From CAZUZS01 sp964624795 (lineage in GTDB: Bacteria; Calditrichota; Calditrichia; RBG-13-44-9): a stretch of 33,574 nt of DNA. Below, piece by piece: positions 15,411 through 23,392 of the stretch. Made by a program: the position numbers and the translations under genes. The stretch is taken from positions 1-33,574 of the forward strand of contig CAZUZS010000060.1 of assembly GCA_964624795.1 (NCBI GenBank). Direction: 5' to 3'. Positions within the stretch are counted from its first letter, which is position 1; each line of letters opens with the position of its first letter. A model generated the notes under the pieces. It saw only the letters and a list, made by a program, of their open reading frames with translations. It did no database searches and was not told the DNA's origin.

Positions 15411-17435
15411 ATGAAAAACATTTCGCGCGAAGATGCTGTGCTGGCGGCCAATACCATTCGAATATTGGCCGCGGAAGGCGTGGAAAAGGCAAAATCGGGG
15501 CATCCCGGAATGCCCATGGGAATGGCCGACTGCGCCTTGGTGCTGTGGACCCGCTTTCTGAATCATTTCCCGAAGGATCCCGATTGGGCCGGCCGCGATC
15601 GTTTTGTTCTCTCGGCGGGCCACGGCTCGATGCTGCTGTACAGTCTGCTCTACCTGAGCGGATATGATGTGACGCTCGACGATCTGAAATCGTTCCGGCA
15701 GTGGGGCAGTCGCACCCCCGGGCATCCTGAGCATGGGCTCCTGCCTGGAGTTGAAACGACTACCGGACCCCTCGGGCAGGGATTCGCGAATGGCGTGGGA
15801 ATGGCAATTGCCGCCAAAATGAGCGCCGCGCGATATAATACTTCCGACCACACCCTGTTCGGAACCCACCGCATTTATGGCATTGTGAGCGACGGTGACC
15901 TGATGGAGGGTGTCTCGTCCGAGGCCGCTTCCATCGCCGGGCATCTCGGCCTGGGAAATATTGTTTATTTTTATGATGACAACAAAATTACCATCGAAGG
16001 CAAAACGGAGCTGACTTTCTCGGAAAATGTAGCGCAGCGTTTCGAAGCCTACGGCTGGCACACAGTCACCATCGACGGGCATAACCATGACCAGATTGAG
16101 TCTGCACTGCACGCCGGAATCGAGGAAACCGGTAAGCCGACTTTGATCATCGCCCGAACGCATATTGGATTTGGTAGTCCAAACAAGCGGGATACGGCGG
16201 GCGTGCATGGCGCTCCGCTGGGTGCCGAGGAACTGGCTTTGACACGGCAAAACCTGGACTGGCAGGAGAATACTGAGTTCAGCGTTCCCGGTTGTGTAGA
16301 CAAGATCTTCCGCGACAGAGAGCGCGAGATGGAAGAGGAGTACACCACCTGGCAGCAAGAGTTTAAAAATTGGCAGGCCGCCAATCCGGAGCTGGCGCAG
16401 GCAAGGAAATCGGCAATGGCGCGGGAAATTCCTGAAAACATCAACAGCATCCTGCTGAATGCAGTTCCCACGGATGCGGCGGCGACCCGCTCGCTGTCCG
16501 GCAGACTGATGCAGGAAATCGCTGGGATGCTTCCCAATTTTGTAGGTGGCTCCGCCGACCTGGCGCCTTCCACAAACACTTATCTCAAGGGAAACCCGGA
16601 TATTGCACCGGGCGCTTTTCAGGGCCGCAATTTCCACTTCGGAATTCGCGAGCACGGAATGGGCGGAATTCTGAACGGGATCGCCCTTTACGGCGGTTTC
16701 ATTCCGTTTGGCGCCACTTTTTTTGTGTTTTCCGATTACATGCGCGCGTCGGTGCGATTGGCTGCCATCATGGAATTGCCGGTGATTTATGTATTTACGC
16801 ACGACAGTATTTTTGTAGGTGAAGACGGACCAACCCACGAGCCGGTGGAACACCTGGCCGCGCTTCGCACGATTCCCGGTCCCACGGTGCTGCGACCGGC
16901 CGATGGTCTGGAAGTCGCCATGTCGTGGAGCTACGCCCTGAAAAACCGCACCGGCCCCACTGCGCTTATTCTCACCCGCCAGAAAGTCGATCCGCTGTCC
17001 CGGGGCGGCGATTTTGATCCTGAACTGGTAAATCGCGGCGCGTACGTGATTTCCAGAGAATCCGGTGTGCGGCCGGAAATCGTCATATTGGCCAGCGGCT
17101 CCGAGGTTCAGGTGGCGATGGAAAGCCAGAAACTGCTGGAAAACGAGGGCAAGAGCGTGCGGGTTGTTTCTGTCCCCTGCCGGGAATTATTCATGCGGCA
17201 GTCCCCCGAATACCGGCAGAGCGTGCTTGGACTTTCCGGCAGCAAATATGTGGTGGTCGAAGCAGGTGTGGCGCAGGGGTGGGGCGATTTGCTCCTGCAA
17301 CCTTACCTCATGATTGGTATGAATCGCTTCGGCGCCTCGGCGCCCTACAAGATTCTGGCGGAAAAGTTCGGCTTTACCGGTGAACAGGTTTCCGTCAAAA
17401 TAAAAAAATGGCTGGACGGCGGAACGACTGAATAG
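15411..17435 (+). CDS. tkt: Transketolase
   Basis: Thiamine-diphosphate enzyme of the non-oxidative pentose phosphate pathway, 674 residues, full length. Visible features: GHPGMPMG near the N terminus, SAGHGSMLLY, GPLGQGFANGVG, the TPP/Mg motif GDLMEG followed by DDNKITI, then HIGFGSPNK, and in the pyrimidine domain FVGGSADLAPS, FHFGIREHGMGGILNGIAL and THDSIFVGEDGPTHEPVEHL. The C-terminal domain is complete. AAGGAAA precedes the ATG. Spacing is 44 bases after uxuB and 47 before gnd, so it is part of the operon, where it would process the pentose phosphates made by Gnd. Confidence 0.97.
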   Translation: MKNISREDAVLAANTIRILAAEGVEKAKSGHPGMPMGMADCALVLWTRFLNHFPKDPDWAGRDRFVLSAGHGSMLLYSLLYLSGYDVTLDDLKSFRQWGSRTPGHPEHGLLPGVETTTGPLGQGFANGVGMAIAAKMSAARYNTSDHTLFGTHRIYGIVSDGDLMEGVSSEAASIAGHLGLGNIVYFYDDNKITIEGKTELTFSENVAQRFEAYGWHTVTIDGHNHDQIESALHAGIEETGKPTLIIARTHIGFGSPNKRDTAGVHGAPLGAEELALTRQNLDWQENTEFSVPGCVDKIFRDREREMEEEYTTWQQEFKNWQAANPELAQARKSAMAREIPENINSILLNAVPTDAAATRSLSGRLMQEIAGMLPNFVGGSADLAPSTNTYLKGNPDIAPGAFQGRNFHFGIREHGMGGILNGIALYGGFIPFGATFFVFSDYMRASVRLAAIMELPVIYVFTHDSIFVGEDGPTHEPVEHLAALRTIPGPTVLRPADGLEVAMSWSYALKNRTGPTALILTRQKVDPLSRGGDFDPELVNRGAYVISRESGVRPEIVILASGSEVQVAMESQKLLENEGKSVRVVSVPCRELFMRQSPEYRQSVLGLSGSKYVVVEAGVAQGWGDLLLQPYLMIGMNRFGASAPYKILAEKFGFTGEQVSVKIKKWLDGGTTE

Positions 17436-17482
17436 AATTGAAAATATCACAAGAACTGATGAGACACAGAGGAGAGAATGGA

Positions 17483-18937
17483 ATGGATAAAAGCGACATC
17501 GGTTTGATTGGACTGGCAGTTATGGGTGAAAACCTGGTGCTGAATATGGAACGGAACGGTTTTTCGGTGGCGGTTTTTAATCGCACGGTCTCCAAGGTTG
17601 ATGATTTTATCGGCGGCCGGGCTAAAGGGAAGAACATTGCCGGGTGTCACAGCATCGAAGAGTTGGTGGACAGCCTGGAAACGCCGCGCAAAGTGATGCT
17701 TCTGGTGAAAGCAGGCAAGCCGGTTGACGATTTCATTGAAATGCTGATCCCCCACCTGGAGAAAGGGGATATTATCATAGACGGCGGCAACAGCCATTTC
17801 CCGGACACTATCCGGCGAACGAAATATGTGGAAAGTAAGGGACTGCTTTATATCGGAACCGGCGTTTCGGGCGGCGAGGAGGGTGCGCTGAACGGCCCTT
17901 CCATCATGCCCGGCGGCTCACCGGATGCCTGGCTGCATGTGAAACCGATCTTTCAAAGTATTGCCGCCAAAGTGCCGGACGGTTCTCCCTGCTGTGAGTG
18001 GGTTGGGCTGAACGGCGCCGGGCACTTCGTTAAAATGGTGCACAACGGCATCGAATATGGCGATATGCAAATGATCAGCGAAGCCTACTGGATCATGAAG
18101 CAGGTCCTGGGCATGTCCTACGAGGAGATGGAGAAGGTCTTTCGCGAGTGGAACAAGGGAGAGCTGGATAGTTACCTGATCGAAATCACGGCCAACATCA
18201 TGGGCAAAAAGGATGAAGAAACCGGCAAGCCGATGCCGGAAGTGATACTGGATCGGGCAGGGCAGAAGGGCACCGGACGATGGACCAGCCAGGAAGCGCT
18301 GAACCTGGGCGTCCCGGCGCCAACCGTGGTGGAAGCGGTGCTGGCGCGGGCCATGAGCGCCATCAAGGAAGAACGCGTGGCAGCCTCGCAGGTGCTGAAG
18401 GGCAAACCGGCCCGCTTTGAGGGAGATAAAACCGAATTCGTCGGGATGATTCGCCGGGCGCTCTACGCCTCGAAGATCTGTTCCTACGCGCAAGGATTTC
18501 AGCTTATGCGTGCGGCAGCGAAGGAATACAACTGGAAATTAAATTACGGTGACATCGCACTGATGTGGCGGGAAGGCTGCATCATCCGGGCGCAGTTCCT
18601 GGGCAAGATCAAATCTGCGTTCGATAAAAATCCCGGGCTGCAGAACTTGCTGCTGGACGATTACTTCAAAGCCGCGATTGATGATGCCCAAGTCGCCTGG
18701 CGGGAAGTGGTCGCTATCGCCGTGAAATCCGGGATTCCGGTGCCGGCTTTCAGCAGCGCGCTGGCCTACTACGATGGCTACCGCAGTGAGGTGTTACCGG
18801 CGAATCTGCTGCAGGCGCAGCGGGATTATTTCGGTGCGCACACCTACGAGCGGGTGGATAAGCCGCGCGGGGAATTTTTCCACACCAACTGGAGTGGGCA
18901 CGGCGGAAAAACGGTTTCCGGCACCTACAACGGCTAA
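17483..18937 (+). CDS. gnd: 6-phosphogluconate dehydrogenase (decarboxylating)
   Basis: Oxidative decarboxylation of 6-phosphogluconate to ribulose-5-phosphate and CO2. 484 residues, the long homodimeric form. The N-terminal Rossmann motif is GLAVMGENLVLN (10-21), followed by DGGNSHFPDTIRR, GTGVSGGEEGALNGPSIMPG, the catalytic stretch HFVKMVHNGIEYGDMQ with Lys and Asn in place, and AGQKGTGRWTSQEA. The C-terminal tail HTYERVDKPRGEFFHTNW is typical. The frame opens further upstream with a TTG at 17438, but the ATG at 17483 with GAGGAG 8 bases before it is the natural start. NAD versus NADP preference is not resolved. No zwf or pgl is nearby, so 6-phosphogluconate probably comes from elsewhere. 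Confidence 0.97.
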   Translation: MDKSDIGLIGLAVMGENLVLNMERNGFSVAVFNRTVSKVDDFIGGRAKGKNIAGCHSIEELVDSLETPRKVMLLVKAGKPVDDFIEMLIPHLEKGDIIIDGGNSHFPDTIRRTKYVESKGLLYIGTGVSGGEEGALNGPSIMPGGSPDAWLHVKPIFQSIAAKVPDGSPCCEWVGLNGAGHFVKMVHNGIEYGDMQMISEAYWIMKQVLGMSYEEMEKVFREWNKGELDSYLIEITANIMGKKDEETGKPMPEVILDRAGQKGTGRWTSQEALNLGVPAPTVVEAVLARAMSAIKEERVAASQVLKGKPARFEGDKTEFVGMIRRALYASKICSYAQGFQLMRAAAKEYNWKLNYGDIALMWREGCIIRAQFLGKIKSAFDKNPGLQNLLLDDYFKAAIDDAQVAWREVVAIAVKSGIPVPAFSSALAYYDGYRSEVLPANLLQAQRDYFGAHTYERVDKPRGEFFHTNWSGHGGKTVSGTYNG

Positions 18938-18959
18938 GACGTGCCTTCTTTGAAATGCG

Positions 18960-20307
18960 TTGCAGGAGAAAATCAAATTATATGGGAAAAGCGTGTTAGC
19001 AGGAAAAGGTTCAACCGATACAATTTTGACCGAATTGCAGGTGCGGGAGCTGNNNNNNNNNNNNNNNNNNNNNNNNNNNNNNNNNNNNNNNNNNNNNNNN
19101 NNNNNNNNNNNNNNNNNNNNNNNNNNNNNNNNNNNNNNNNNNNNNNNNNNNNGATCATTCACGGACTGCTCCCATCGATGTAATGTTTCGCAGCGTTTAC
19201 CAACTGCTGGCGCAGCGCGTGGAGAAACTGGATTTCATCGTCGCACTGGGCACCCATCCGCCGCTGAGCGATGCCGCCATTTACCGCCGGGTTGGCATCA
19301 CCGCCGAAGAGCACCGGCAGAAATATTCCAAAGCCCACTTCTTTAACCATCACTGGAAAGATCCCCGGCAGTTGGCGGTGGCCGGCATCATCCGGGAAGA
19401 GGAAGTAGCGCAAATCTCCCGCGGCCTGATGCGCGAACCGGTGAAAGTGACCATCAACAAAATGGTGTACGATTACGATCTGCTGTTGATCATCGGTCCC
19501 ACCTTTCCCCACGAAGTGGTGGGCTTCTCCGGCGGCAACAAATACCTGTTTCCTGGGATTGCCGGGCAGGAGATCATCGACATGTTCCACTGGCTGGGTG
19601 CGCTGATCACCAATCCGTCAATTATCGGAACCAGGAACACGCCGGTTCGACAAGTGGTGGACAGGGCGGCGCAGCTTCTGCCAATGGAGCGAATATGCAT
19701 GAGCCTGGTGGTAAAAGGGAGCGACCTCGTCGGCCTTTACATCGGTACGCCGGAGAAGGCGTGGTCTGCTGCAGCCGATCTCTCGGACAAATTGCACATC
19801 ATTTACAAAGACCATCCTTTCCAAGCGGTGCTTTCCCGCGCCCCGGCGATGTATGATGATCTGTGGACCGGCGGAAAATGCATGTACAAGCTGGAACCGG
19901 TGGTCGCCGCCGGCGGGGAGCTGATCATTTATGCGCCGCACATCAAAGAAGTGTCGGTTACGCACGGGGAAATCATCGAGGAAATCGGTTACCATGTGCG
20001 GGACTATTTTGTGAAACAGCCGGGCAAGTTCGCCGGCGTCCCTGGGGGAGTGTTGGCGCACTCCACGCACGTAAAGGGGATTGGGACGTATGAAAACGGC
20101 GTCGAGACGCCGCGCGTGAAGGTGACGCTCGCGACCCAAATTCCGGAGGCGGTCTGCAAAAGAATCAACCTGGATTACCGGCATCCGGATTCCATCCGAA
20201 TTGAAGAATGGGAAAACCTGGAGGACGAGGGAATCCTGTGCGTTCCCAAGGCGGGAGAGATGCTCTACCGCCTGAAAGAAGATCCGTTCAAAACCGGGAC
20301 GATTTGA
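18960..20307 (+). CDS. LarA-family nickel-pincer racemase/epimerase homologue (DUF2088), interrupted by an assembly gap
   Basis: Homologue of lactate racemase LarA. The first 31 codons (GKSVLAGKGSTDTILTELQ) are followed by the N gap; after it the sequence resumes with DHSRTAPIDVM, the conserved LarA motif, then FIVALGTHPPLSD (nickel-site His region), FFNHHW, and VVGFSGGNKYLFPGIAGQE, which contains the Lys expected to hold the pyridinium-thioamide nickel cofactor. About 415 residues plus the gap, a normal size. The two sides are in different frames across the placeholder gap, which is meaningless because the true gap length is unknown. The start appears to be TTG at 18960; no upstream ATG is in frame. 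Located 22 bases after gnd, so substrate is plausibly a sugar acid; see findings. larBCE are not in the window. Confidence 0.85.
19053..19152. other. Assembly gap (100 N) inside the LarA-like gene
   Basis: Exactly 100 N. Placeholder length; it splits the N-terminal 31 codons of the LarA homologue from the DHSRT motif. Confidence 0.99.
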
Positions 20308-20370
20308 ATCCTGGACTAAATAATAAATTGGGGAAATCCTGTAAGACAACATTTTTGCTGGAGGAAAGTT

Positions 20371-21663
20371 ATGCCGAGGAACAAGAATGTAGTCATCGCC
20401 CAGTCGGGCGGTCCATCGCCGGTAATCAACAATTCCCTGCGGGGGATTATCGAAACCTGCCGGATGTTTCCGGACAGATTTGCCAAAATCTATGGAGGCT
20501 GGCACGGGATTGAAGGCATCCTGAAGGAATATCTCCTGGATCTTTCGGCGCAGCCGGAGGAGGAAATCTCGCTGCTTCGCACCACGCCGGCAGCCGGTTC
20601 CATCGGCACCTGCCGCTATAAACTGAAGGCGAAGCAGGAGGAGGATTTCGAGCGGGTGATACGGGTGTTCGAAGCGCACCGTGTGGGTTACTTTTTCTAC
20701 ACCGGCGGCAACGATTCCATGGACACCGCCAACAAAATATCCAAGTTGGCGGCGGAAAGGGGCGTGGAATTGATCGCGGTGGGTGTTTCAAAAACGATTG
20801 ACAATGATGTGGGCGATTCGGAATTTAAGCTGATTGATCACACCCCGGGATACGGCAGTGTGGCACGCTACTGGGCGAACATTATTCAAAACATAAACGA
20901 AGAAAACAACGGCGCATCGCCATCAGACCCGGTGCTCATTCTGCAGGTGATGGGGCGGAAGATCGGCTACATTCCGGCGGCGGCCAGGCTTGCGGATCCT
21001 AGCCGCGAAATGCCGCTGCAAATCTATATGCCGGAATCCGGGGTTACCTTAGACGAAATGACCGACAGGATAAATGACGAGCTTCAGCGAAGCGGTCGGG
21101 TGATTGTGGTTGTAAGCGAGGGATTTGATGTCGGTAATATCGGTGCGTTGAAAGATTCCTTCGGCCACACCGAATTCAGCGCCAGCATGTTTTCCGCGCA
21201 GCAGGTGGTGGTCAACCATTTGAATAAAGTGGGATTGCGGGCCCGCGGCAGCGCCCGGGGGCAGATTTCGGGCACCGACCAGCGCGACACGATGATCTAC
21301 GCATCGACCGTCGATCTGGATGAGGCCTACAAAGTCGGGCAGAACGCGGTGGTAATTGCCATGGAGCACGGATCGGGCTATATGTCCACCATTCTGCGGC
21401 GTCCGGGGTTGGTTTACAACATCGATCTGGATAAAGCCCCGCTGGAACTGGTGGCCAACTCGGAGCGCGAATTTCCAAAGCAATGGATCGCGGAAAACCG
21501 TATCGATGTGACCGATGATTTTGTGCGTTACGCCCGCCCGTTAATTGGAGAGGATTGGGTGAGCGTCCCGCTGGTAAACGGAAGGCAGCGATTTACCCGT
21601 TTTGCCAAAATATTTGCTGAAAAGAAGCTGGCCGAATACATCCCACAGGCGTACCGGAATTAG
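20371..21663 (+). CDS. pfp: 6-phosphofructokinase, probably diphosphate-dependent
   Basis: Phosphofructokinase of 430 residues; interconverts fructose-6-phosphate and fructose-1,6-bisphosphate in the cytosol. N-terminal AQSGGPSPVIN, then GGNDSMDTA (112-120) and SKTIDND (140-146). ATP-dependent enzymes usually have GGDGS and GTIDND; the acidic residue following GGN and Lys141 are marks of the PPi-dependent (PFP) group. Further motifs: HTPGYGSVARYWANI, VMGRKIGYIPAAARLA and VVVSEGFD. The length is above the ~320 of bacterial PfkA, fitting PFP subfamilies. It lies 63 bases after the LarA-like gene with a GGAGGAAAG ribosome site. A PPi enzyme would be reversible and could work in either direction. 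Confidence 0.92.
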   Translation: MPRNKNVVIAQSGGPSPVINNSLRGIIETCRMFPDRFAKIYGGWHGIEGILKEYLLDLSAQPEEEISLLRTTPAAGSIGTCRYKLKAKQEEDFERVIRVFEAHRVGYFFYTGGNDSMDTANKISKLAAERGVELIAVGVSKTIDNDVGDSEFKLIDHTPGYGSVARYWANIIQNINEENNGASPSDPVLILQVMGRKIGYIPAAARLADPSREMPLQIYMPESGVTLDEMTDRINDELQRSGRVIVVVSEGFDVGNIGALKDSFGHTEFSASMFSAQQVVVNHLNKVGLRARGSARGQISGTDQRDTMIYASTVDLDEAYKVGQNAVVIAMEHGSGYMSTILRRPGLVYNIDLDKAPLELVANSEREFPKQWIAENRIDVTDDFVRYARPLIGEDWVSVPLVNGRQRFTRFAKIFAEKKLAEYIPQAYRN

Positions 21664-21665
21664 TT

Positions 21666-21690
21666 GGAAGATCTCATTGGTGGATCTTTT
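21666..21690 (+). terminator. Weak terminator-like hairpin after pfp
   Basis: AAGATC (21668-21673) pairs with GATCTT (21683-21688) around a 9-base loop; two further G-T pairs extend the stem into a short TTTT. It begins 2 bases past the pfp stop. Stem stability is modest. Confidence 0.3.
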
Positions 21691-21729
21691 GATTAAGTAG
21701 CAACTCGCCAAATAATCCACCCCCTCTTT

Positions 21730-21757
21730 CCCCCTCCCTTATGGATGAGGGAGGGGG
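21730..21757. repeat. C-rich/G-rich inverted repeat (copy 2)
   Basis: CCCCCTCCCT (21730-21739) and AGGGAGGGGG (21748-21757) form a perfect 10-base stem with an 8-base loop. Related in composition to the copies at 7952 and 23087. Confidence 0.65.
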
Positions 21758-21859
21758 GATCAAGGAGGATGGTCAGAAAAGTGACAATTTCTTAAATTGC
21801 CACCTTTGAGCGGGATGCTGCGATTATTTGATTGTTTGAACACAACAGGAGGAATGAAA

Positions 21860-22753
21860 ATGAGTAGTGATCCGCAAGCTGAACTGAAAAATTTACAGCC
21901 GAAACATGAATACCTGATTGCCATCGATTCCGATGGCTGCGCTTTCGATACAATGGAGATAAAGCACAAGGAGTGTTTTATTCCCAACATTGTGAAACAC
22001 TGGAATCTGCAGCCGGTCTCTAAATACGCGCGGGCCGCGGCTGAATTTGTTAACCTGTATTCCAAATGGCGGGGCATCAATCGCTTTCCGGCGTTGCTTA
22101 TGGTTCTTGATTTGTTGAAAGAATGGCCGGAAGTGCAGGCGCGTAAAGTGGATATCCCGGAAGCGCTATCGTTGCGGGATTGGGTGAAACGGGAAACCCG
22201 GCTCGGCAATCCGGCGCTGAAGATAGAAGCCGAAGAGGAAAACGACGAGGTGCTGATTCAGGCGCTTCGCTGGAGCGAGGCGGTAAATGCAACGGTGGCC
22301 GACATGGTGCGGGGTGTCCCACCTTTTCCGTTTGTGAAAGAGAGCCTGGAAAAGATTTCGCAATGGGCGGACATCATCGTCTGTTCGGCAACACCCTATG
22401 AGGCGCTGCGGCGGGAATGGGAAGAACACAACATCGCTGGTTTCACGCGCATTATCGCCGGGCAGGAGATGGGCAGCAAAAAGGAGCACATTCAGCTCGC
22501 ATCGGAAGGCAGATACAAGAAAGAAAACATCCTGATGATTGGCGATGCTCCCGGCGACCTGCGGGCAGCAAAAGCCAACGATGCAAAATTTTTCCCGATT
22601 AATCCTGGTCAGGAAGACCGGTCTTGGGAAAAATTCTTTCATGAAGCATCCGGCATGTTTCTCAAAGACGAATACAACGAATCCTATGAAGGCAGCCTGA
22701 TCTCCGATTTCGAGAAACTTCTGCCGGACGTGCCACCGTGGAAGAAAGCGTAA
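21860..22753 (+). CDS. HAD-superfamily hydrolase
   Basis: HAD-fold protein of about 297 residues. Motif I is AIDSDGCAFDTM with the nucleophile Asp23 and acid/base Asp25, motif II is the Ser/Thr in VCSATP, motif III a Lys in GSKKEHI, and motif IV GDAPGD. A large helical cap (about 35-165) lies between motifs I and II. ATG 21860 is chosen because GGAGG sits 7 bases upstream; an ATG at 21854 in the same frame is too close to it. Separated from pfp by 196 bases that contain a repeat, it may be a separate unit. Probable phosphatase; substrate unknown. The sugar-phosphate context invites, but does not prove, a sugar-phosphate phosphatase role. Confidence 0.85.
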   Translation: MSSDPQAELKNLQPKHEYLIAIDSDGCAFDTMEIKHKECFIPNIVKHWNLQPVSKYARAAAEFVNLYSKWRGINRFPALLMVLDLLKEWPEVQARKVDIPEALSLRDWVKRETRLGNPALKIEAEEENDEVLIQALRWSEAVNATVADMVRGVPPFPFVKESLEKISQWADIIVCSATPYEALRREWEEHNIAGFTRIIAGQEMGSKKEHIQLASEGRYKKENILMIGDAPGDLRAAKANDAKFFPINPGQEDRSWEKFFHEASGMFLKDEYNESYEGSLISDFEKLLPDVPPWKKA

Positions 22754-23086
22754 TTCGTTCTTGAGATGAGTTGGTTGAGTGCGAATATCGGCTCGGCTCG
22801 TAATCGTATTTTTAATCATAATAATACTCGACAGGATATTCCCATTCCAGTTTCTTGAGAGCTAATTGTGATTGCAGCTTCGGTGGAAATTTGGTTTGCA
22901 GTGCGATTCAATAAACTTTAAGAATATTTCCGATCCATTAAAGATTTGATCCTTTACGCGATTACGATTACGAGTATGATTACGAAAACTTTCTTTGGCC
23001 GAAGATTTCTTTTGCAACTATAAGTAAAAGAGCAAAGCCTCATCCCTATTCCCCGATCAATTAAATTTTGTTCAAATATATTATCT

Positions 23087-23123
23087 CCCCTTCCCCTTCT
23101 CCAACTTGGAGAAGGGGAAGGGG
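23087..23123. repeat. Perfect 18-base inverted repeat (copy 3)
   Basis: CCCCTTCCCCTTCTCCAA (23087-23104) and its exact reverse complement (23106-23123) are separated by one C. It is a stronger version of the C-rich hairpins at 7952 and 21730 and lies in gene-free DNA. Confidence 0.8.
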
Positions 23124-23344
23124 CCAAGAGAATCCAGGCTACTTTCTAAGGCTACCGGGGGAAGTGGTTGAGGCTAAATTAAACCGCCAGGGAAATTGAT
23201 TAATCCTCATCATCCCACCCACCAGTGGGGACTCATGGCAAATTCCTTAATGTAGTTGTAACACACCCTTATTAATTTTATATTTTAAAAATTTTGTAAC
23301 ATGCTGCTCATTATTTGCGTCATGGGAACGTTTGTTGATTGCTC

Positions 23345-23359
23345 GCCTGCCTGGCAGGC
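23345..23359. promoter_or_regulatory. Palindrome upstream of the TonB receptor gene
   Basis: GCCTGCC-T-GGCAGGC, perfect 7-base arms around one base, 34 bases before the receptor start. It could be an operator, a leader hairpin or a dispersed repeat. It does not resemble the ACTTGG...CCAAGT operator. Confidence 0.35.
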
Positions 23360-23392
23360 AAAATATGACTCATGTAACGGGAAGGAAATTAG

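Larger units (their letters stand above)
22754..23392. other. Long intergenic region with several short repeats, no gene
   Basis: About 640 bases. It contains short ACGATTACG/CGTAATCGT words in opposite orientation (around 22800-22810 and 22958-22985), an 18-base-arm hairpin at 23087-23123, a small palindrome CCCACCAGTGGG at 23218-23229 and the palindrome at 23345-23359. No open frame with a ribosome site is present. The tonB receptor promoter must lie near the right end but was not convincingly identified. Confidence 0.6.

Noticed and set aside
15363..16853. A 496-codon frame on the opposite strand of tkt
   Set aside because: Antisense shadow of the transketolase gene, which carries all family motifs; the reverse product is rich in His, Arg and Gly as such shadows usually are.
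22958..22985. CRISPR-like or tandem array made of GATTACG words
   Set aside because: Only two or three imperfect copies of a 7-8 base word with no spacer structure.
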